60,244 nt of DNA from Candidatus Cloacimonadota bacterium (GCA_003647765.1 QMNM01000001.1:1-60244); one strand, 5' to 3'; counted from the first letter of the stretch, positions 23,897 through 30,871 are shown. Notes: generated by a model from the sequence alone, not told the origin. Translations and numbers: made by a program.

Positions 23897-24910
23897 ATGA
23901 AGCACTATTATTCAAATTACGAGCTTATAGAGATGTTCGTTGAGGGAAAAATCCCATCTGGAGAAGTAATTTATAGTTACAATGGAAATCTTACAGCGAT
24001 GGACAAGATTATTTGGACCTATAACTCTCCATTGGGAATAAAGAAAAACGGATTTATCTTAGTGAACGGTGATAATTACTCTTTTACTTCAAATAGGCAT
24101 AGAAACATGTTGCTAGAATGCACTAACACTAGAGGAACAGGGGTAGCGGTTTCATTTTCCGCTATTTCAAACCTTATAGAAGAGTTTGACTGGGACTTTA
24201 CTAGGAACTGGGATTCTGACGATAAGATTCCTGTATTACCGTTTAAAGCAAAGAGTGCATGGTTTGATTGGGTTGAGGTTATTGACTTTATACCTGATAA
24301 GCATGAATATCATGATTTTAAGTATGAGTGGAAAGCTGAAGAAAAAATGAAGGGGTATCCTGAAGATGTAAAAGTTTGTTTAGAGAGATTGAGGAAGAAT
24401 TACACAGCGACGGGAGTGAGTAAATCTAGGTGGAATGGTAAACTTATCTTTACTGTTTGGGGACACACAGCGGCGACAGTTCTCCTACGGATCAGAGGTC
24501 TGAATATCTTAGCTGGATTTGATGAAAGAAGTTATTACTGTTCTTTATTACCAAGTGGGGCTTGCACTGTAAAAGAAGCATTTGAGATATTAAAACCTGA
24601 ACCTGTAAAAAGAGCGGAAGCTGAAGGTAAGCAAGTTTTAAGACAAGGGGAATGGTTTTTTGTTAAAGTTGCGGACGATCCCAAAGAGATCGGGTTAAGA
24701 AATAAAGACTTTAAAAAGAGCTGGTTGCCATGCAGGAAGGGCGGAAGTCGGCACTGGTGCAGACTTCTCTATAAAGATGAGAAAATTTATGCTACTGGAT
24801 TAGTAAGGCACGAAGGTAGGGAACACAGGGCTTTGAAGCTGGACGGCATTTACCAAGCATATTACAATACGGCAATAATGAGTGTGAGTGCCGACTCCAG
24901 AGTTGACTAA
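23897..24910 (+). CDS. 337-aa protein with a conserved RQGEWFF motif
   Basis: Strong AAAGGAGGGGAGAG site before the ATG. The N-terminal 200 residues are mixed alpha/beta with many aromatic residues. The C-terminal 120 residues carry RQGEWFFVKVADDP, then HWCRLLYKDEKIYATGLVRHEG, then a final TAIMSVSADS. I recall a comparable RQGEWFF ... VRHxxH arrangement in uncharacterised proteins of bacteria with complex genomes. It is not a known phage structural protein, so it may be an accessory or defence-related factor. No catalytic site is clear. Confidence 0.6.
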   Translation: MKHYYSNYELIEMFVEGKIPSGEVIYSYNGNLTAMDKIIWTYNSPLGIKKNGFILVNGDNYSFTSNRHRNMLLECTNTRGTGVAVSFSAISNLIEEFDWDFTRNWDSDDKIPVLPFKAKSAWFDWVEVIDFIPDKHEYHDFKYEWKAEEKMKGYPEDVKVCLERLRKNYTATGVSKSRWNGKLIFTVWGHTAATVLLRIRGLNILAGFDERSYYCSLLPSGACTVKEAFEILKPEPVKRAEAEGKQVLRQGEWFFVKVADDPKEIGLRNKDFKKSWLPCRKGGSRHWCRLLYKDEKIYATGLVRHEGREHRALKLDGIYQAYYNTAIMSVSADSRVD

Positions 24911-24945
24911 CTCCAAACTCCATATTCCACAAAATAAGCCAATAA

Positions 24946-24968
24946 CACCGCACCTTTTCGGTGCGGTG
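24946..24968 (+). terminator. Hairpin after the RQGEWFF gene
   Basis: Perfect 9-bp stem CACCGCACC/GGTGCGGTG with a TTTTC loop, without a downstream U-run. Likely a weak terminator or processing hairpin. Confidence 0.5.
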
Positions 24969-25022
24969 AATGTTCAAGTTGACAAGAAATTTAAAATAGA
25001 AGCAAAAAAAGGAGGGTTTGCT
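24968..25022 (+). promoter_or_regulatory. Conserved leader element, copy 2
   Basis: TGAATGTTCAAGTTGACA followed 21 bases after TTGACA by AAGCAAAAAAAGGAGGG and the start of the next gene. Confidence 0.5.
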
Positions 25023-25388
25023 ATGTTAAAGATTAAGTTTAAAAAAGTTTATATCTATGAGCCTGAATTGGGGAAAAAATATTGCTGCAGGTTATACGTG
25101 TATTTACCAGCCTGCAATAATTGCTTACTAAAAAAAGAACTATTAAGCGAAACCCAATTGTTGGGATCCGTTCTGCATGAAAATTGGGGAACTTTCATAG
25201 ACGAAAATGGCGAATACTGGCGACGAAAACATATCGTCTTGTTCGCAAAACATGGGTGGCAAGACCTACAACAACAGGTCAACGATGAAATAAAACATAT
25301 CATTAACCAGCTGAAAGAAATAGTAAACTTCAATAAGGAACAGGAACAAAAGAAACCTAGCGACGAGTCCCTTATAGTTGAAATATAA
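25023..25388 (+). CDS. 121-aa accessory protein, paralogue A
   Basis: Start at the ATG at 25023, which follows AAAGGAGGGTTTGCT; the longer frame from 24888 is non-coding. MLKIKFKKVYIYEP and the central ENWGTFIDENGEYWRR ... LQQQVNDEIKHIINQL align along their length with the product of the gene at 25475. The two are a tandem duplication with diverged sequence. The C-terminal half is a long charged helix. It is followed by a degenerate palindrome and a hairpin. Function unknown. Confidence 0.65.
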   Translation: MLKIKFKKVYIYEPELGKKYCCRLYVYLPACNNCLLKKELLSETQLLGSVLHENWGTFIDENGEYWRRKHIVLFAKHGWQDLQQQVNDEIKHIINQLKEIVNFNKEQEQKKPSDESLIVEI

Positions 25389-25396
25389 TAAACCGT

Positions 25397-25410
25397 TGAA
25401 AACATTTTTA
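25397..25410. promoter_or_regulatory. Degenerate palindrome copy
   Basis: TGAAAACATTTTTA, two mismatches to the consensus, just after paralogue A. It is in the same relative place as the copy after paralogue B (25846), so it probably arose with the duplication. Confidence 0.45.
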
Positions 25411-25413
25411 ATC

Positions 25414-25434
25414 GGGCTACCACAACGGTAGCCC
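25414..25434 (+). terminator. Hairpin after paralogue A
   Basis: 8-bp stem GGGCTACC/GGTAGCCC with a five-base loop; no U-run, so termination may be partial. Confidence 0.5.
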
Positions 25435-25474
25435 TAGACCTTACCTATAATTAAACCAAAAAAGGGGGTTGAAA

Positions 25475-25840
25475 ATGTTAAAGGTTAAAGTCAAAAAAAG
25501 TTACATTTATGATCCGACTCACAAAAGACCTTTTATTGGAATGTTAGAAGTATCCCTTCCAGCAGAAAAATGTTATATTAAAGAGCCTCTCAGGAAGTAT
25601 AAGGTTTATCTGTTTGACGAAGAATTACTTGAAAGCTGGGGTTGTTATACAGAAGATAAAGACGGTAAATGGAGATCCAGAACATATATCACCTACAAGT
25701 CTTCATGGGAAGAAGCAAAAGAAGATCTAAATAAAAAGACAGAAGAAGTGATAAACACCTTGCGTCAAATTTATAGAGAATATAAACAAAATGTCGAATC
25801 CGCTCCTAATGAAGAAGAAAACATCTATATCATAGAATAA
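25475..25840 (+). CDS. 121-aa accessory protein, paralogue B
   Basis: ATG at 25475 preceded by AAAAAGGGGGTTGAAA. It resembles paralogue A: MLKVKVKKSYIYDP, ESWGCYTEDKDGKWRSR and the C-terminal helix EEAKEDLNKKTEEVINTL. Both genes end with an acidic tail (ESAPNEEENIYIIE here). The block gene-palindrome-hairpin is repeated in both copies, so the unit was duplicated as a whole. No recognised domain. Confidence 0.65.
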   Translation: MLKVKVKKSYIYDPTHKRPFIGMLEVSLPAEKCYIKEPLRKYKVYLFDEELLESWGCYTEDKDGKWRSRTYITYKSSWEEAKEDLNKKTEEVINTLRQIYREYKQNVESAPNEEENIYIIE

Positions 25841-25845
25841 ATCAT

Positions 25846-25859
25846 TGAAAACATTTTCA
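25846..25859. promoter_or_regulatory. Palindrome, one central change
   Basis: TGAAAACATTTTCA between the stop of paralogue B and a strong terminator. Confidence 0.75.
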
Positions 25860-25861
25860 AC

Positions 25862-25890
25862 GGGCGGGCTTTTTGCCCGCCCTTTTTTTT
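25862..25890 (+). terminator. Strong intrinsic terminator of the terS operon
   Basis: Perfect stem GGGCGGGC/GCCCGCCC with a five-T loop, followed by eight T residues. Confidence 0.92.
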
Positions 25891-25927
25891 GCTCTCACTC
25901 TATAGACCTACGACCTAGCACAGCCTA

Positions 25928-26164
25928 TATAGACTAATACTCCATTATAAATCTCTTAAAGAGATTTATAATGGGTATATGTCTATAAGGTCGTCAGCCT
26001 GTATAGACTTATATCCCATATAAAATATCTTAAAGATATTTTATATGGGTATTAGTCTATCAGGTCGGATATATACAGCTAGCACTATAGACGAGCACTC
26101 CACCCTTATATGTCTATATGCTATTATTAATTCTTTAAAGAATTAATAATAGCTATAAGACATA
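25928..26164. repeat. Three long inverted repeats with shared TATAGAC outer arms
   Basis: Three near-perfect inverted repeats lie at 25942-25974 (16-base arms), 26015-26049 (17-base arms) and 26120-26153 (17-base arms, no loop). Each centres on CTTAAAG or TTTAAA and is flanked by imperfect outer arms TATAGAC/GTCTATA. Between them occur GGTCG and CTAGCAC motifs. No gene lies in 25891-26244. The arms differ in sequence but keep pairing, so the structure (cruciform or RNA) is what is kept. Candidate origin, structured RNA or recombination site. Confidence 0.8.
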
Positions 26165-26180
26165 TTAGGGCGGGCTGGAG

Positions 26181-26244
26181 TGAATGTCCAGGTTGACAGG
26201 TTTGATATACTGGAAGCAAAAAAACAAAACAAAGGGGGTCGCTT
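26181..26244 (+). promoter_or_regulatory. Conserved leader element, copy 3
   Basis: TGAATGTCCAGGTTGACA, then AAGCAAAAAAACAAAAC 21 bases after TTGACA, before the 93-aa gene. It is preceded by a GGGCGGGCTGGAGTGAA repeat (26168-26184) that recurs at 26992-27008. Confidence 0.5.
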
Positions 26245-26526
26245 ATGGAACTCATTATTAAAAGCATTGAAAAAATGTTCTTAAAGAGCGGGGAAAAATC
26301 TAGTAATGTGGACAAAGGAAAATTGATTGTAGATAGGGACAAATTGATTTATAAAAACGGTAAAGAGATTGAAGTAGAGCTGGAGCGGGTAGAAAAAGAA
26401 AAAAGTTATTCGTTATTATACGCAAGACTTGAATTAGAGGGCGGGATTGTTGCTCAATTAAATGTGTATGAATTGAAAAGAAAAGAAAAGAAAAATCAAC
26501 GAAAAAAATCCAGTAGCTTGATTTAA
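26245..26526 (+). CDS. 93-aa protein of unknown function
   Basis: ATG after AAAGGGGGTCGCTT. It is highly charged (KGKLIVDRDKLIYKNGKEIE, then EVELERVEKEKSY), with a final very basic stretch (KRKEKKNQRKK). It sits alone between the inverted-repeat region and the iteron-like array, with its own leader and terminator. An origin-linked replication or partition protein is possible from position only. Confidence 0.6.
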   Translation: MELIIKSIEKMFLKSGEKSSNVDKGKLIVDRDKLIYKNGKEIEVELERVEKEKSYSLLYARLELEGGIVAQLNVYELKRKEKKNQRKKSSSLI

Positions 26527-26533
26527 AGTTGCA

Positions 26534-26564
26534 AGGGGCGGACAAAATGTCCGCTCCTTTTTTT
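26534..26564 (+). terminator. Intrinsic terminator
   Basis: Stem GGGGCGGACA/TGTCCGCTCC (with G-T pairs) around AAA, followed by eight T residues. Confidence 0.85.
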
Positions 26565-26635
26565 TGCCCAAATAACCCCACCCCTATCGGACACAGGGGG
26601 GTTTATATAGGGGACGGGGCGGGGCTTTTTGTGAA

Positions 26636-26938
26636 CCTCTCACAAAAATCCCGAATTTCAGAAAATCCCAAATTCTAGAAAATCCTAAACTTTTAAAAAT
26701 TCTAAATTTTAACTTTCTCACAAAAATCTTAAATTTCAGATGAACTTCTCACAAAAATCCTAAATTTCAGAAAATCTTAAATTTCACAAAAATCCTAAAT
26801 TTTGTAAAAATCTTAAATCTTGAATTTTGTAAAAATCCTGAATTTTAGAAAACCTTAAAATTGAAAAATCCCGAATTTCAGAAAATCTTGAATTTTGTAA
26901 AATTCTGAATTTAGGAAATCCTGAATTCTTCTATAAGG
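26636..26938. repeat. Iteron-like array, about 15 degenerate 15-18-bp units
   Basis: About 15 head-to-tail copies of a unit like AAAATCCTGAATTTCAG (variants CTTAAATTT, CCCGAATTT), mostly 17-18 bp apart, in an AT-rich gene-free stretch. Neighbouring GC-rich hairpins (26573-26625) precede it. This resembles an iteron origin with an unwinding element. No coding potential was found in 26565-27049. Confidence 0.75.
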
Positions 26939-26981
26939 AATTTTAAGAGTTTTTATATAGGGAGAGTTTTTGGGTAGGGAA

Positions 26982-27001
26982 GCCCGCAGGTGGGCGGGCT
27001 G
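26982..27001 (-). terminator. Hairpin beyond the kinase gene
   Basis: Stem AGCCCGC/GCGGGCT with a six-base loop, downstream of the leftward gene ending at 27050. There is no convincing U-run. Confidence 0.4.
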
Positions 27002-27004
27002 GAG

Positions 27005-27018
27005 TGAAAACGTTTTCA
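27005..27018. promoter_or_regulatory. Palindrome, perfect, tandem pair member 1
   Basis: TGAAAACGTTTTCA with AG...AT flanks; its centre is 29 bp from the next copy. Confidence 0.85.
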
Positions 27019-27033
27019 ATCCGTCCCTGCCAG

Positions 27034-27047
27034 TGAAAACGTTTTCA
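27034..27047. promoter_or_regulatory. Palindrome, perfect, tandem pair member 2
   Basis: Second copy in the same orientation, ending two bases from the stop codon of the kinase-like gene. Confidence 0.85.
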
Positions 27048-27049
27048 AT

Positions 27050-27595
27050 TTAAACAGTTACATAAGACGCACCATAGTAAATTTTGTCGTCTCTATTAAT
27101 CTTAATTACCCGCACATCGTTTTTTATCCCGTCCAGCATCCGCTCTAAACAATGATGAATAAAAAATCCGTCCCGATCATCATACCCATCAGGCAACTCA
27201 TATAACAAAATTACATCATATAACTTGTCCACAGACTCAACACATTTCCTTGCCTGCACAAAATATTCCGCAAGAAAAGGATACTTCGCTACCTGTAAAA
27301 GAATATAGGAGAAAACATCAAATATCGTCCTGTCCGCTACAAAACTGGGCATCGTCCTTACACAAAATAAATAAGATAAAAGAATCGCTGACTCAAACCT
27401 TGCCCACGAAACTAAATCCTCCTTCGCTGGATTCCTCCAGTTAAAATGAGTTAATTTCAATAAATCCCTCGCAAACTCTGGAATCAATGGTAAATCAGAA
27501 ATTCTGCTTAACTTTGTAGCAAGCGTGGTCTTCCCTACTCCATGTGCTCCAGAAATACCAATTCTTTTATACTCACTTAAATCTAAAACCTGCAT
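27050..27595 (-). CDS. P-loop NTPase/kinase-like protein (AAA_28/NadR-like)
   Basis: 181 aa from the ATG at 27595, which follows AAAGGAGGGTAAT; the apparent upstream extension reads through a palindrome and is leader. Walker A is GAHGVGKTT near residue 20, followed by LIPEFARDLL and VADRTIFDVFSY, as in NadR/thymidylate-kinase-like AAA_28 proteins. Acidic DGYDDRDG may be the lid. It probably phosphorylates a nucleotide or nucleoside. It ends the leftward block that also encodes dUTPase, so a nucleotide-metabolism role fits. Confidence 0.75.
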   Translation of the reverse strand: MQVLDLSEYKRIGISGAHGVGKTTLATKLSRISDLPLIPEFARDLLKLTHFNWRNPAKEDLVSWARFESAILLSYLFCVRTMPSFVADRTIFDVFSYILLQVAKYPFLAEYFVQARKCVESVDKLYDVILLYELPDGYDDRDGFFIHHCLERMLDGIKNDVRVIKINRDDKIYYGASYVTV

Positions 27596-27612
27596 ATTAC
27601 CCTCCTTTTCAG

Positions 27613-27626
27613 TGAAAACGTTTTCA
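27613..27626. promoter_or_regulatory. Palindrome, perfect, upstream of the kinase gene
   Basis: TGAAAACGTTTTCA seven bases before the ribosome site of the gene starting at 27595. Confidence 0.85.
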
Positions 27627-27833
27627 ATGTTTGAGTTTGAATCTCGGCACAAGTTTGCCATTATAAAATACAACTTCTTCCCACATAGAAAGCGGTCTCG
27701 CCCACACAACATCAGGACTCCTTATATCATGATAAATTACCATATCTTCCTTCGTCTCCGTATGCTTCGCAATACACAAAACTTTATACAAACCTCCTTT
27801 AAAATGCTTATAAATCCTCCCAACTTTTACCAT
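27624..27833 (-). CDS. DUF1653 protein
   Basis: 69 aa. VGRIYKHFKGGLYKVLCIAKH, then VIYHDIRSPDVVWARPLSMW and VPRF follow the DUF1653 pattern (YxHxKGxxYxVxxxAxHSET ... YxxLYG ... WxRPxxMF), a small beta-barrel found in many phages and bacteria. AAAGGAGGG precedes the ATG at 27833. The biochemical role is unknown; it may act in nucleic-acid or nucleotide transactions, given its dUTPase and kinase neighbours. Confidence 0.85.
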   Translation of the reverse strand: MVKVGRIYKHFKGGLYKVLCIAKHTETKEDMVIYHDIRSPDVVWARPLSMWEEVVFYNGKLVPRFKLKH

Positions 27834-27845
27834 CCTTTCCCTCCT

Positions 27846-28334
27846 TTAAATCCCAGTCTGCCCAATCCCTCCTCTATTCTCATTTAACAACCTTTCAACT
27901 TCAATAAACTCAATCTTCTCCATATTCTTTATTATTCGGAATTGACAGAGTCGGGCATATAAAGGAACAAAAGTCCCTCTGGTCGCATAAGCAAGAAAAT
28001 GCCAAATATCATCATCTCCACAATAAGAATTATCAATAACCGCAGGAGGATTCGTCTGCTGTAAACCATATCTTCCAAATGTAGAAGACCTTGCCACAAT
28101 CCATGCTTCATGTCCTTGTGGTAATTCTATAGAAACTCCAAGCCCAAATTTTACATACTCTCCCCCACCAATAAACCAACCTTTCTGTTTCTCTCCATTA
28201 ATTTCCCATTCAACAGGTTTCCGTTCTTTCTCATCTATAATCAATTTTGTCGCATACAAATCAATCCAGTCTCCTTTCTCTATAACTTTCAATCTGGGCA
28301 TTGAAGGATCATGATATTTAACTTTTATCTTCAT
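27846..28334 (-). CDS. dut: dUTP diphosphatase (trimeric dUTPase)
   Basis: 162 aa. It hydrolyses dUTP to dUMP and pyrophosphate, keeping uracil out of DNA. The five family motifs are visible: 1 DWIDLYA, 2 ARSSTFGRYGL, 3 VIDNSYCGDDDIW (catalytic Asp in VIDN), 4 RLCQFRI and 5 RGGIGQTG at the C-terminus. The region between motifs 1 and 2 is somewhat longer than in short phage dUTPases. It overlaps the 120-aa gene by 4 bp. It fits with the uracil-glycosylase-like domain on the phage polymerase. Confidence 0.93.
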   Translation of the reverse strand: MKIKVKYHDPSMPRLKVIEKGDWIDLYATKLIIDEKERKPVEWEINGEKQKGWFIGGGEYVKFGLGVSIELPQGHEAWIVARSSTFGRYGLQQTNPPAVIDNSYCGDDDIWHFLAYATRGTFVPLYARLCQFRIIKNMEKIEFIEVERLLNENRGGIGQTGI

Positions 28335-28693
28335 CGGATAGCCTCCTTTACAACCAGAGACTCTAAAATGTTCTCTACTATCAAATAAAGCCTGTAATTA
28401 TCTTTCAAAACCACATCGCTTACTTTCATTCCCATGATTTCTTCAATAGGGAATCCGACCATATCCATGATTCCATGTGCCGTGTCCACAATCACAGTAG
28501 AATTGATAAAAACCAGCTTATTTTTATTTTCTTCATATTCTCCATTCTTCGCATCAAGCAAAATCCTGATCGCATCGTCTATTCTTTCTTTATACGCTTC
28601 ACTTCTCCTGCTCAAACTCTCCTTCGCTACATTTAAATTTGCAGAAAGCATATTCTTCTTTTCCATATAGTCTAAACATTCCTTTACTGTCAT
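28331..28693 (-). CDS. 120-aa protein of unknown function
   Basis: Overlaps dUTPase and the endolysin gene by 4 bp at each end (coupled). An N-terminal helical half (ECLDYMEKKNMLSANLNVAKE, then RIDDAIRILLDAK) is followed by a strand-rich half (LVFINSTVIVDTAHGIMDMV, RLYLIVENILESLVV). No motif points to a function. Confidence 0.65.
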   Translation of the reverse strand: MTVKECLDYMEKKNMLSANLNVAKESLSRRSEAYKERIDDAIRILLDAKNGEYEENKNKLVFINSTVIVDTAHGIMDMVGFPIEEIMGMKVSDVVLKDNYRLYLIVENILESLVVKEAIR

Positions 28694-29118
28694 AATTCCC
28701 CCCGCAAAGTTTTGACTAATACTCTAGTTAAATTATTGATTCCGTAATAATATGCTCCGTTCCTATCCCGATACCATACAGTCCGCACAAGACTTTCTCT
28801 AATGTCAATATGCCACCCTGGATTGTTCCAGAATGGATAAAACCCAATTGCTCCTATTTTTCTAAATTGGGACAATAAACAAAATTGCTCTAAATAGGAA
28901 AATCTATCTGGACTCACTTTCCAATGAAAATCCACTGCCATTCCTTTATAATGGAGTGATTTAGGAGAGTGCCCGCTGTCGTCCCACGCAACATGGATTA
29001 TAATCGGAAACCCAGACGCTTCTCTTATTTCATCCATCAGAAATACAAGGGAAGGAATAACTTTGTCGGGATCTTTCCTGAATTCTTCTTTTTTAAAATG
29101 TTTTACTCTCTCCCACAT
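28690..29118 (-). CDS. Peptidase M15-type endolysin
   Basis: 142 aa from the ATG at 29118 (AAAGGAGGATTTT upstream). The zinc ligands of M15 D-Ala-D-Ala-type peptidases are present: SLHYKGMAVDFHW (H56, D63) and GWHID (H103). Short single-domain M15 enzymes are common phage endolysins that cut peptide cross-bridges of peptidoglycan. No signal peptide or cell-wall-binding domain is visible, so a holin is needed; the membrane protein at 38201 is a candidate. It is unusual that lysis lies in the leftward block, away from the late operon. Confidence 0.85.
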   Translation of the reverse strand: MWERVKHFKKEEFRKDPDKVIPSLVFLMDEIREASGFPIIIHVAWDDSGHSPKSLHYKGMAVDFHWKVSPDRFSYLEQFCLLSQFRKIGAIGFYPFWNNPGWHIDIRESLVRTVWYRDRNGAYYYGINNLTRVLVKTLRGEL

Positions 29119-29169
29119 AAAATCCTCCTTTAATTTAAAATGATGTTGTGCAAAGAAAAGCAAAACTCA

Positions 29170-29760
29170 ACAATGCCACAGCAAGGGATTGGTAAACTTG
29201 GCACTGCCGTTGCCGCTCCTTACGAAACAATGCCTATGCTACTCTTTACGAAACAACACCTATCCTTACGAAACAGCACCTATGCTGCTCCTTACTGAAC
29301 TATACCCTGGCGATTCCTTACAAAACAATGCCTCTGCGATTCCTTGCCATACTAAACCTACGCCGAACACAACGATACTGCACTTAACCCCTGCCTATAC
29401 AACGCTACGCATTGTAGCACACCGCCCTTGCTATGATATTCAGTGCTTTGCCAATGCAAAACTTCTTGAAGCATTGCTCCGCCTTTGCTAAACCTGACTC
29501 TGCTAATCTCTGCCTCTGCTATACCTAGCCACTCCTTACTACTCATCACCACTGCTGGACAACTCATTACTTTCCGTCGCTTCACCGTTGCGAAACTAGG
29601 TATTACTTCGCCATTGCAAATCAGCACTCTACTTGACCATGCCTTTCCATTGCGTCCCACAACCCAACCATACAGAGCAATACCATAGCTTAACGGCACA
29701 GCACTAAACCATCGCCCGACTGGGCAACGCCTCTGCTCTGCAAAAATATACTATACGATG
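29170..29760. repeat. 0.6-kb tract of degenerate tandem repeats
   Basis: A gene-free stretch between the endolysin and RAMP-like genes. The clearest part (29215-29340) has five or six units of about 22-27 bp like CTCCTTACGAAACAATGCC; the rest keeps fading echoes (TAGCARAGGC on the minus strand). Composition differs sharply from flanking genes. A 113-codon open frame on the minus strand (29358-29699) is repeat-derived and has no ribosome site. Confidence 0.75.
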
Positions 29761-29766
29761 CCATTA

Positions 29767-30390
29767 CTACTTAACTCTTTCCCAAGTAAATCTTCCATAC
29801 CCACCATTTCTCCATTGCCCTAGTCCCTTCAGTTTTCCATAATCCAGCAATGTTTCTATTACTTTCCAATTCAATTCTTTATGTGGAAGAAGGGCTATTT
29901 CTATTTCAAATTCAACAGGATCAATAAAATCGGAACTGATTAATGAAACTCTAGGACCTTGTGGAGTGTTGGCACGCAGAGACCGCTCTAATCTTCCATC
30001 AGGCTTCTCTTTCAACCAGATATATCGTGGAAAAACAAACACATAATTGTCAATCTTGCTCCGCAAGTTCTTTATTTTCAGTATATCTTTCAACACATTC
30101 CCAGCTTCTTTCAGGAAACCTTTGATATGATAATCCATTAAATAAACTCCATCAGCGTCAGTGTAGAAACCAGTTTCTCCCTGCCCTTCAGGAGCTAATT
30201 TCTGTTCTATCTGCATCTGCATTTCTTGCTCATCTAACTGCTCTGGATCAGCATCCATTAAATCTTCTTCCTTTCCATAATACTTTGCCTGAACATATCT
30301 TGTGAAAACTTTTAAATCTTTAGGGATACTGCCCAGCAATTTCTCAATCAAAATGATTTTATACTTTCTCTTATCCATCTCTATACCCAT
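29767..30390 (-). CDS. RAMP-like phage protein with a glycine-rich loop
   Basis: 207 aa from the ATG at 30390 (GGAGGGCGTG upstream). The chain has an N-terminal strand (KYKIILIEKLLGSIP), an acidic Gln-rich linker, TGFYTDADGVYLMDYHIKG, FVFPRYIWLK and finally LGQWRNGGYGRFTWERV. The last segment is like the glycine-rich loop of RAMP (ferredoxin-fold) RNA-binding proteins such as Cas7/Cas6. A widespread phage family with this layout exists (from memory) but its role is unknown. It is coupled to a helical 151-aa gene upstream. RNA binding is inference only. Confidence 0.7.
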   Translation of the reverse strand: MGIEMDKRKYKIILIEKLLGSIPKDLKVFTRYVQAKYYGKEEDLMDADPEQLDEQEMQMQIEQKLAPEGQGETGFYTDADGVYLMDYHIKGFLKEAGNVLKDILKIKNLRSKIDNYVFVFPRYIWLKEKPDGRLERSLRANTPQGPRVSLISSDFIDPVEFEIEIALLPHKELNWKVIETLLDYGKLKGLGQWRNGGYGRFTWERVK

Positions 30391-30401
30391 CACGCCCTCC
30401 T

Positions 30402-30857
30402 TTAAAAATATTTTTCTATCAAATCCAAATCTTTTAAAGCCTCATCCATATAACTTTCAGCATTGATTTCTGGATCAAAGTAGAGATAAATATTGAACAG
30501 ATGCTCAAGAATTTTGCCGAAATAGGCAAACTCAAACCTGTTCCTGACCGACGACCAGATGTCATCTCCTAATGCCAGCAGAAAATTCAAATAATACCTG
30601 ACATCAAACTCTTTCTTACTTTTCTTCACATCTTCAAAAAATTCTTCTGCCTTCTTGCTAGTAATCGCAAGCTCTTTTCCTAAATCTCCCTTGAATGTAG
30701 CATAGAGATACTCCCGAAGTCTATCTCTCCTTCTCTTGATTGCATTTAACCATGCCCAAACTTTAATAGGGAGATGCTTCTGCCTGAACATTTCAATGAA
30801 GGCTTCATCAGATAGGCAGGCAAGATAGAAGAATTTACGCTGATCTTTGCGTGCCAT
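30402..30857 (-). CDS. All-helical 151-aa protein
   Basis: Strong GGAGATGGC region before the ATG at 30857. Helices dominate (DEAFIEMFRQKHLPIKVWAW, KKAEEFFEDVKKSKKEF, YFGKILEHLFNIYLYF). It is encoded directly upstream of the RAMP-like protein, 12 bases apart, so the two are probably expressed together and may interact. No family recognised. Confidence 0.65.
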   Translation of the reverse strand: MARKDQRKFFYLACLSDEAFIEMFRQKHLPIKVWAWLNAIKRRRDRLREYLYATFKGDLGKELAITSKKAEEFFEDVKKSKKEFDVRYYLNFLLALGDDIWSSVRNRFEFAYFGKILEHLFNIYLYFDPEINAESYMDEALKDLDLIEKYF

Positions 30858-30871
30858 CTCCTTCCCCTTAT

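Noticed and set aside
24888-25022. N-terminal extension of paralogue A
   Set aside because: The extension contains a hairpin and the leader element and has no ribosome site; a strong site precedes the ATG at 25023.
29358-29699. 113-codon open frame on the minus strand
   Set aside because: It lies wholly in the degenerate repeat tract, has no ribosome site and its product has no domain-like pattern; the open frame follows from the repeat composition.
30302-30316. TGAAAACTTTTAAA
   Set aside because: Too degenerate on the right half and lacks the central CG/CA step.
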